Part shown: piece by piece, positions 58,400 through 64,000 of the stretch
Layout of the letters: every line of letters starts with the position of its first letter
How positions within the stretch are numbered: the stretch's first letter is position 1
DNA from: Bryobacteraceae bacterium
GTDB lineage: Bacteria; Acidobacteriota; Terriglobia; Bryobacterales; Bryobacteraceae
Direction: 5' to 3'
Assembly (NCBI GenBank): GCA_025056865.1
Contig: JANWVO010000015.1
Location: forward strand, 1 to 64,000
DNA length: 64,000 nucleotides
Notes under the pieces: generated by a model
Database searches by the model: none
Told to the model about the DNA's origin: nothing
The model's input: the letters and a program-made list of their open reading frames with translations, nothing else
Made by a program: the position numbers and the translations under genes

Positions 58400-60271
58400 T
58401 CACTCCTGCATCGGCCCGGCCACGTCCGGCAGCCGGCAGATCGGATCCGGCCTCCAGGATCGGCCCGCTCCATGCCCCGGCAAAGCCCGGGGCTTGCCGT
58501 TCCGCCCGGGCGTCGTCTTCGGCAGCCATTCCACCCTCTCCCCGCCCGCCGAACCGTGCCGCAGATCCGGAGCCGTCGATCCCCGCAGCTCGCCCAACGG
58601 GCTTCCCGCCCCATCCCCGGCCCCCGCCAGCTCCAGTCCGCCGTCGCGGCCCCCCGCCGCGGCCGCGCCAGTCCGGTCGGCCACGGGGCGGGGCAGCGCC
58701 CGCGCCGTCTCCGCCAGCGGCTCGCCCGCGCCGCAGCCTGTCAACTCCCGCCAGACGCCCGGCGGCAGGCCGACACAATCCTCGGCTGCCGCTTCGCCGC
58801 ACTCCCACGGCTCGGCCCCCTCCCGCAGACCCGCCAGTCCCCCAACCCCCGCAGCCGCCGCAAACGCAAAGGCCTGCGGCTGCGGGCGAAGACTCTCCAG
58901 CGACGGATAGTAGTGTTCCGTCTTCAGCCACCGCAACGGCTCCCCCGTCCACTTCGACCGCAGGTACTGCCACGCCGCGCCCAGCGAAGCCGCTGCGTTG
59001 ATTGCATTGCCCCACACCATCCGCACCGGCACGCCCAGCGCGAACATCCACCCGTAGATCCGCGCCGAACACCACATCCTCGCTGCCATGCGCTCCGCAA
59101 ACAGCGCCAGATTGCAGGCCAGCAGCGCCGCCAGCCAGGGCTCTGCGCCCAGCACCGCGCCAGCCCGCCATTCCGTGCCCGTCAGCCGCGCCACCGCCCA
59201 CTCCGCGGCACAGGCCAGAAACAGCAGGTTGCTCGCCAGCCCGATCCAGCTCCCCCACAGCCCTTTCCGGTCCCTCCAGAAAAACCACGCCTGTACGGCC
59301 CGCCGCGGCAGCCCGCGCCCCCACCCATGCCGCTCCCAGGCCTGAAGGCCGTTGCCCGTCATCCACCGCGTGCGCTGCCGCACGGCGGCGCGCCACCGCC
59401 GTGGAAAATACTCCCGCGTCGCCGTCGCCTCCATCCCCGCGCCCTCCACCGGCAGCACCATCTGTCGGCAGCCCAGCCGATAGAGCCGCAGCCCGTTGTC
59501 GTAGTCCTCGGTCAGGCACAGCGGGTCGAAGATGCGGTTCGACTCGCTCTCCGCCAGCCGGTCCAGCTCCTCGCGCCGGAATGCCGTCCCCACCCCGCAG
59601 CCCGGCAGAAACCCGCCCAGCCATACGCGCGCCGGCAGGTCCTTCGTCTGGCTCTCGGCGAAATCGTCGCAGTAGACGCCGTGCGTCAGCTCCCCCGGCG
59701 GCGTCGGCAGCGCCAGCACCGGCTCCTGCACCATGCCCGCCGCCTCCGTCCAGCGGTTGTAGCGGGCCAACGAGTCCGGATGAATCACGTCCTCGGCGTC
59801 ATGGACGGCGATGATCTCGGCGCGCTGCCCCGTTTGCAGCTCGTGCTCGATCACCCTCTGGTACACCCAGTTCAGGCAGTCGGCCTTCGACGTCGGCCCT
59901 TCGTGCGGCACCTCCGCCACATGCACCCGCCCGTCGCGCTCCGCCACCCGCCGCACCGCCTCCACCGTATCCTCGTCGTTCGGATACACCCCCACGAAGA
60001 ACTCGTAATTGCGGTAGCGGATCGACTCCAGGTTGTACTCCAGCATCCGCTCGATCACGGCCGCTTCCCGCCACAGCGGCACGAGCACCGCAATCCGCTT
60101 CTCCCGCGCCGGCTCCGGCGGCGCCTGCTTCTGCCTCCTCCGCAGCACCAGCCACGCCGCGTCCAGCGCGAGGTCGTCCAGCCCGCTGATCAGTATGTAC
60201 ACTGCCAGCGCCCCAGCCACCGCAACCCCGTACGCCGCCAGCCACTCCTGCCACAGCCTCAACACGTCCAC
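58400..60271 (-). CDS. Membrane-bound GT2 glycosyltransferase (cellulose-synthase/NfrB-like)
   Basis: About 623 residues from the GTG at 60271 (start uncertain; in-frame ATG at 60349). A helix (YGVAVAGALAVYILISGL) precedes the GT-A domain: IAVLVPLWREAAVIERMLEYNL, AEIIAVHDAEDVIHPDSL (acidic metal site), LPGCGVGTAFRREEL, FDPLCLTEDYDNGLRLYRLG (TED) and AAVRQRTRWMTGNGLQAW (RxxRW). Several helices follow to about residue 470. The last 120 residues are Gly/Ala/Arg-rich and probably disordered. WLKTEHYYPSLESL resembles NfrB-type proteins. It probably polymerises or secretes an exopolysaccharide. Confidence 0.78.
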   Translation of the reverse strand: MDVLRLWQEWLAAYGVAVAGALAVYILISGLDDLALDAAWLVLRRRQKQAPPEPAREKRIAVLVPLWREAAVIERMLEYNLESIRYRNYEFFVGVYPNDEDTVEAVRRVAERDGRVHVAEVPHEGPTSKADCLNWVYQRVIEHELQTGQRAEIIAVHDAEDVIHPDSLARYNRWTEAAGMVQEPVLALPTPPGELTHGVYCDDFAESQTKDLPARVWLGGFLPGCGVGTAFRREELDRLAESESNRIFDPLCLTEDYDNGLRLYRLGCRQMVLPVEGAGMEATATREYFPRRWRAAVRQRTRWMTGNGLQAWERHGWGRGLPRRAVQAWFFWRDRKGLWGSWIGLASNLLFLACAAEWAVARLTGTEWRAGAVLGAEPWLAALLACNLALFAERMAARMWCSARIYGWMFALGVPVRMVWGNAINAAASLGAAWQYLRSKWTGEPLRWLKTEHYYPSLESLRPQPQAFAFAAAAGVGGLAGLREGAEPWECGEAAAEDCVGLPPGVWRELTGCGAGEPLAETARALPRPVADRTGAAAAGGRDGGLELAGAGDGAGSPLGELRGSTAPDLRHGSAGGERVEWLPKTTPGRNGKPRALPGHGAGRSWRPDPICRLPDVAGPMQE

Positions 60272-60319
60272 GAAAATTGGTAGCCGCCGCGCGCCGAATC
60301 TCTCACCCCCCTCTGCGTT

Positions 60320-60349
60320 TTGCCTTTTCCCTCTGCGCCGTGCTATCAT
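60320..60349 (+). promoter_or_regulatory. his operon promoter, short leader
   Basis: TTGCCT (60320-60325), an 18-bp gap, TATCAT (60344-60349). The ATG of the leader peptide lies 9 nt further on, so the leader peptide is read from a nearly leaderless transcript. Confidence 0.5.
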
Positions 60350-60358
60350 CACGGTTTC

Positions 60359-60436
60359 ATGGCAACGGCCGCGAACGGCTTCCCTGTCGCCCGCCACCAC
60401 CATCACCACCCGATGGGCGGGCGCAGCCTGTTCTGA
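60359..60436 (+). CDS. hisL: Histidine leader peptide (25 aa)
   Basis: A 25-codon frame encoding MATAANGFPVAR, five consecutive His codons (60395-60409), PMGGRSLF and TGA. It precedes a terminator hairpin and hisI. Five tandem His codons before the his genes is the hallmark of ribosome-mediated transcription attenuation. When charged His-tRNA is scarce, the ribosome stalls at the run and allows the antiterminator to form. The peptide itself needs no further function. Confidence 0.88.
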   Translation: MATAANGFPVARHHHHHPMGGRSLF

Positions 60437-60471
60437 GCCGTGAGCCGGAACCGGTTCTACTGACGCCCGCC
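60416..60471 (+). promoter_or_regulatory. his antiterminator pairing
   Basis: GGCGGGCG (60416-60423) is complementary over 8 bp to CGCCCGCC (60464-60471), the 5' arm of the terminator. A ribosome stalled on the His codons leaves the first segment free; one that reaches the stop codon (60434-60436) covers it. Confidence 0.75.
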
Positions 60472-60500
60472 GGCAGCGCCGGCGGGCTGTTGCTTTTTCT
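60465..60500 (+). terminator. his attenuator terminator
   Basis: GCCCGCCGGC-AGC-GCCGGCGGGC is a perfect 10-bp stem with a 3-nt loop, followed by a T-rich tract (TGTTGCTTTTTCT). It lies between the leader peptide and hisI and is the intrinsic terminator of the attenuator. Confidence 0.85.
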
Positions 60501-60531
60501 GACGGTGCATTCTCGGGAGGCAGGTCACAGC

Positions 60532-60900
60532 ATGGATCTCGATTTCGGCAAGTCCGGCGGGCTGCTGCCCGCCATCGTCCAGGATTGGCGCGATGGCCGC
60601 GTCCTCATGGTCGGCTTCATGAATGACGAGGCCTTCCGCAGGACCGTCGACACCGGCTTCGTCACCTTCTTCAGCCGCAGCCGCAACCGCCTCTGGACCA
60701 AAGGCGAGTCCAGCGGCCACCGCCTTGTCGTCAAGGCCATCCAGACCGACTGCGACCAGGACGCCATCCTCCTTCAGGTCGAGGCCCTTGGCCCCGGCGT
60801 CTGCCACAACGGCTACCGGTCCTGCTTCTACCGCACCCTCGACAACGGCGCCTGGCGCGTCACCGAACCGCAGACCTACGACCCCGGAGAAGTGTACTGA
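60532..60900 (+). CDS. hisI: Phosphoribosyl-AMP cyclohydrolase
   Basis: A 122-residue enzyme. [60 protein letters not shown] (metal-binding Cys/Asp) and [13 protein letters not shown] (second Cys/His site) are HisI signatures. It opens the purine ring of phosphoribosyl-AMP in histidine synthesis. It is the separate cyclohydrolase, with no HisE domain. GGGAGG lies upstream of the ATG. It is the first structural gene behind the attenuator. Confidence 0.93.
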   Translation: MDLDFGKSGGLLPAIVQDWRDGRVLMVGFMNDEAFRRTVDTGFVTFFSRSRNRLWTKGESSGHRLVVKAIQTDCDQDAILLQVEALGPGVCHNGYRSCFYRTLDNGAWRVTEPQTYDPGEVY

Positions 60901-60905
60901 TCCCC

Positions 60906-61775
60906 ATGAAGCTCAAGCTCGGCATCCCCAAAGGCTCGCTCGAAAACGCCACCATCGATCTGTTCCGCCGCGCCGGCTTCCAGATCACCGCCTCGTCCCG
61001 TTCCTACTTTCCCTCCATCGACGATCCCGAAATCGAGTGCATGATGATCCGCGCCCAGGAGATGGCCCGCTACGTCGAGGACGGCTTCCTCGACGCCGGC
61101 CTCACCGGCCGCGATTGGGTCCTCGAGAACGAAGCCGACGTCGTCACCGTCGCCGACCTCATCTACGCCCGCCAGAGCTTCGGCAAGGTCCGCTGGGTGC
61201 TTGCCGTCCCCGAGTCCTCCCCCGTCCAGAGCGTGAAGGATCTGGAAGGCAGGATCATCGCTACCGAGCTGGTCGGCGCCACCCGCCGCTACCTGGCGCA
61301 GCACGGCGTCACCGCCAAGGTCGAATTCAGTTGGGGCGCCACCGAGGTCAAGCCGCCCCACCTCGCCGACGCCATCGTCGAGGTCACCGAAACAGGCTCC
61401 TCCCTGCGCGCCAACAAGCTCCGCATCGTCGACGTCGTCATGGAGTCCAACACGCAGCTCATCGCCAACCGCCAGGCGTGGGCCGATCCGTGGAAGCGCC
61501 GCAAGCTCGAAGACATCCGCCTGCTGCTCGAAGGAGCCATCAACGCCCTCGGCAAGGTCGGCCTCATGCTCAACGTCCACCGCGACAACCTCCCCGCCGT
61601 CCTCGCCGTCCTGCCGGCGCTGAAAAACCCCACCGTCAGCCCCCTGAGCGACGGTGAATGGCTCGCCGTCAACACCATCCTCGACGAGTCCACCGTCCGC
61701 CAGATCATCCCGCGCCTCAAGGAAGCCGGCGCCCAGGGCATCGTCGAATATCCCCTCAACAAGATCGTGATGTGA
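60906..61775 (+). CDS. hisG: ATP phosphoribosyltransferase, long form
   Basis: A 289-residue HisG of the long type, which carries its own C-terminal regulatory domain and needs no His[25 protein letters not shown] begins the catalytic domain, [18 protein letters not shown] and [19 protein letters not shown] bind PRPP/ATP, and [21 protein letters not shown] is the HisG signature (EVTETGSSL). Residues about 215-289 form the ferredoxin-like histidine-sensing domain. It catalyses the first step of the pathway. Confidence 0.94.
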   Translation: MKLKLGIPKGSLENATIDLFRRAGFQITASSRSYFPSIDDPEIECMMIRAQEMARYVEDGFLDAGLTGRDWVLENEADVVTVADLIYARQSFGKVRWVLAVPESSPVQSVKDLEGRIIATELVGATRRYLAQHGVTAKVEFSWGATEVKPPHLADAIVEVTETGSSLRANKLRIVDVVMESNTQLIANRQAWADPWKRRKLEDIRLLLEGAINALGKVGLMLNVHRDNLPAVLAVLPALKNPTVSPLSDGEWLAVNTILDESTVRQIIPRLKEAGAQGIVEYPLNKIVM

Positions 61776-61777
61776 CC

Positions 61778-63028
61778 ATGATCCGCATCCTCTCCGCCAA
61801 AGACGCCCCGCGCCTGCTCCGCCGCCGCGCCGCCCGTCTCGAAGAGGCCGAAGCCGTCGTCCGCCCCATCCTCGACGATGTCCGCCGCCGCGGCGACGCT
61901 GCCCTGCTCGAATACGCCCGCCGCTTCGACGGCTTCAACGGCCGCTCCGTCCTCGTGTCCCCCGCGGCGCTCGACAGCGCCGCCCGCCAGCTCAGCCCCG
62001 CCTTCCGCGCTGCCCTGCGCGTGAGCGGGAAAAACGTCGCTGCCTTCGCCCGCCTTCAGTTGCCCCGTCCCGGCCGCATCCAGCCCATGCCCGGCCTGCG
62101 CCTCGCCACCATCGTCCGCCCTCTGGATGCCGCCGCCGCCTACATCCCTTCCGGCCGCTATCCGCTGCCCTCCACCGTGGTGATGACCGTCGTGCCCGCG
62201 CGCGTCGCCGGCGTCGCCACCATCATGGTGTGCTCGCCCCGTCCCGTGCCGGAGATCTTCGGCGCGGCCCGGCTGCTTGGAGCCACCCACGTCTTCCAGA
62301 TGGGCGGAGCCCATGCCATCGCCGCCTTCGCTTACGGAACCAGAACCGTGCCGCGCGCCGACCGCATCGTCGGCCCCGGCAACATTTACGTCGCCGCCGC
62401 CAAGAAAATCCTCGCCGGCGAGACCGGCATCGACTTCATCGCCGGTCCCAGCGAAATCCTCCTCATCGCCGCCGACGGCGACCCGCGCCTGCTCGCCGCC
62501 GACATGCTCGCCCAGGCCGAGCATGACGACGACGCCAGCGCCATCCTCCTCACCCCCAGCCGCCCGCTTGCCGAGGCCGTCGCCGCCGAAATCCGCCGCC
62601 AGCTTGCCACGCTGCCCACCGCCGCCACCGCCCGCGTCTCGTTGCGCCGCAACTCGGCCATCCTGCTCGTCTCCAGCCTTGACGAAGCCGTCGAGCTCTC
62701 CAACCGCTTCGCCCCGGAGCATCTCTCCCTGCCGGACGACTCGCTTCTTGGGCGCGTCCGCCACGCCGGCAGCGTCTTCATCGGCCCGTGGAGCCCGGAA
62801 GCCGCCGGCGACTACGCCTCCGGCACCAACCACGTCCTGCCCACCGCCGGGGCCGCGCGGCTCCGCGGCGGCCTCTCCGCGGCGGACTTCGTCAAGGTCA
62901 TCAGCGTGCAGCACCTCAGCCGCGCCGCCCTGCGCCGCCTCGCTCCGGCCATCGCCACCCTCGCCCGCGCCGAAGGCCTCGAGGCCCACGCCCGCAGCGT
63001 CGAGGCGCGTTTCGGAAAGGAGCGCTGA
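61778..63028 (+). CDS. hisD: Histidinol dehydrogenase
   Basis: A 416-residue HisD, starting 2 bp after the hisG stop. AAYIPSGRYPLPSTVVMTVVPARVAGV, HVFQMGGAHAIAAFAYGTRTVPRADRIVGPGNIYVAAAKKILAG, DFIAGPSEILLIAADGD, AQAEHDDDASAILLTPS (zinc-binding His/Asp) and NRFAPEHLSL (catalytic Glu/His) are the HisD signatures. It oxidises histidinol to histidine with NAD. A natural length, with no truncation. Confidence 0.95.
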   Translation: MIRILSAKDAPRLLRRRAARLEEAEAVVRPILDDVRRRGDAALLEYARRFDGFNGRSVLVSPAALDSAARQLSPAFRAALRVSGKNVAAFARLQLPRPGRIQPMPGLRLATIVRPLDAAAAYIPSGRYPLPSTVVMTVVPARVAGVATIMVCSPRPVPEIFGAARLLGATHVFQMGGAHAIAAFAYGTRTVPRADRIVGPGNIYVAAAKKILAGETGIDFIAGPSEILLIAADGDPRLLAADMLAQAEHDDDASAILLTPSRPLAEAVAAEIRRQLATLPTAATARVSLRRNSAILLVSSLDEAVELSNRFAPEHLSLPDDSLLGRVRHAGSVFIGPWSPEAAGDYASGTNHVLPTAGAARLRGGLSAADFVKVISVQHLSRAALRRLAPAIATLARAEGLEAHARSVEARFGKER

Positions 63029-63034
63029 AGGCCC

Positions 63035-64000
63035 ATGCTCCGCCCCCGCCGCGCCATCCTCGAAATGGCCCCTTATTCGCCGCCCAGCTCGGGCAGGGAA
63101 GGGAAAATCCGCCTCGATTTCAACGAAAATACCCTCGGCTGTTCTCCCCGTGTTCTCGCCTTTCTCAGGGAAAAACTCAGCGAAGAACGGCTGTCCATTT
63201 ACCCCGAATACGAAGAGACCCGCCGCGCTTTAGGCCGGTATTTCTCCCTCCCCGAATCGCACTTCACCATCTGCAACGGCACCGACGAGGCCATCCAGGT
63301 CCTCGTCCACACCTATGTCGGCGAAGGCGACCGCGTCCTCGTCCTCCATCCCTCCTATGCGATGTACCGCTTCTACGCCCAGGTGGCCGGCGCCCGCGTC
63401 GCGGAGATCCCCTACCGCCCCGGCGACCTCGCCTTTCCGCTCGAAGAGCTTCTCGCCGCCATCGGCCCCGATGTCCGCGCCATCCTCGTCTCCAACCCCA
63501 ACAACCCCACCGGCTCCGCCATCGGGCTCGCCGAGATCGTCCGCATCCTCGAGGCCGCTCCCGCCGCCGCGGTGCTCATCGACGAGGCCTATTACGACTT
63601 CTATGGCGTCACCGCCCTCGGCCTCATCGAAAAATTCCCCAACCTTTTCGTCAGCCGCACCTTCTCCAAGGCCCATGGCCTTGCCGCGCTCCGCGTCGGC
63701 GTGCTCTTTTCCCGGGAGGAAAATGTCGCGTTTCTGCGCAAAGGGCAGTCGCCCTATTCGGTAAATGCGCTCGCCGCTCTCGCCGTCCGCGCTGCCGTCG
63801 AGGACCGCGAATATCTTGAAAATTACGTCCGCCAGGCGCTCGCCGCCCGCGGGCTGCTCTACGAAGGGTTCCGCCGCCGCGGCATCCGCTATTGGCCCTC
63901 GCAGGGCAACTTCGTGCTGTTCGAGGCCGGAGCCCGCGCCATCGAAATCCGCGACGCCCTGCGCGCCCGCGGCGTTCTCGTCCGCGACCGCTCCTACGAG
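63035..64000 (+). CDS. hisC: Histidinol-phosphate aminotransferase (runs off window)
   Basis: The first 322 codons of a PLP aminotransferase; the window ends before the stop. IRLDFNENTLGCSPRVLAFL and ERLSIYPEYEETRRALGRYF are HisC N-terminal motifs. ICNGTDEAIQVLVHTY, AILVSNPNNPTGSAIGLAEI and AVLIDEAYYDFYG bind PLP, and FVSRTFSKAHGLAALRVGVLF contains the Schiff-base Lys. It transfers an amino group to imidazole-acetol phosphate. It follows hisD by 6 bp in the his operon. GGAAAGGAG ends about 12 nt before the ATG. Confidence 0.92.
   Translation, partial: MLRPRRAILEMAPYSPPSSGREGKIRLDFNENTLGCSPRVLAFLREKLSEERLSIYPEYEETRRALGRYFSLPESHFTICNGTDEAIQVLVHTYVGEGDRVLVLHPSYAMYRFYAQVAGARVAEIPYRPGDLAFPLEELLAAIGPDVRAILVSNPNNPTGSAIGLAEIVRILEAAPAAAVLIDEAYYDFYGVTALGLIEKFPNLFVSRTFSKAHGLAALRVGVLFSREENVAFLRKGQSPYSVNALAALAVRAAVEDREYLENYVRQALAARGLLYEGFRRRGIRYWPSQGNFVLFEAGARAIEIRDALRARGVLVRDRSYE

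Noticed and set aside
1-64000. tRNA, rRNA, CRISPR arrays, insertion sequences, prophage
   Set aside because: No T-arm-like GTTCGA strings with cloverleaf pairing, no regularly spaced repeats, and no transposase or integrase were recognised. Gaps between genes are short.

Overview
The window is GC-rich DNA, about two thirds G+C by eye, coding almost throughout. The gene content fits an Acidobacteriota soil bacterium of the Bryobacterales/Solibacter group. The clues are many twin-arginine-like leaders on sugar enzymes (xylose-isomerase-like TIM barrels, a Gfo/Idh/MocA oxidoreductase, a DUF1080 hydrolase, ThuA domains), TolB-like and Ycf48-like beta-propellers, a bactofilin, and a small CPxC/CPDCG zinc protein. 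The assignment is inferred from gene content; no rRNA or tRNA gene was seen.

Layout. 15-6650 (minus) is a string of a bactofilin, a small methyltransferase, an AI-2E-type permease, a 1163-residue protein that may be a pyrophosphate-dependent PEP carboxykinase, and an exported RraA-like protein. 6792-11878 (plus) has a GAF protein, a propeller, two sugar isomerase/epimerases and a tandem ThuA protein. 11956-14901 (minus) holds an exported enolase-superfamily dehydratase, prmA, a 54-residue zinc protein and lexA. 14982-21324 mixes a DUF72 protein, an SDR, a membrane protein, pgm, an exported aldo-keto-like protein and a GH10 xylanase. 21383-27350 is a compact lysine/diaminopimelate operon, dapE-asd-lysC-dapB-dapA-dapD. 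27326-32211 (minus) is a cell-surface glycosyltransferase cluster. 32264-37579 (plus) has a MetE-like protein and a putative 3-keto-glycoside degradation set. 37620-41951 (minus) holds a beta-CASP nuclease and an LPS heptosyltransferase cluster. 42202-43671 is a secreted M48-like metalloprotease. 43710-52726 (minus) is a cytochrome c maturation operon (ccmE, ccmF, a zinc-ribbon protein, an exported protein, ccmA, ccmB, ccmC, ccmD) followed by a mannonate-dehydratase homologue. 52821-57980 has a J-domain-like protein, an ECF sigma/anti-sigma operon, an aminotransferase and a LuxR-type regulator. 58400-60271 is a membrane glycosyltransferase. 60359-64000 is the start of a histidine operon, hisI-hisG-hisD-hisC, preceded by a transcription attenuator.

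Most notable: (1) many transcription-unit-leading genes have a TANNNT-like -10 hexamer 6-9 nt before the start codon, which suggests widespread leaderless transcription and moves several starts; (2) the his operon has a leader peptide with five consecutive His codons, a perfect terminator hairpin and an 8-bp antiterminator; (3) the Ccm operon encodes a CxxxY-type CcmE and has no ccmG or ccmH beside it; (4) there is a candidate PPi-type PEPCK.
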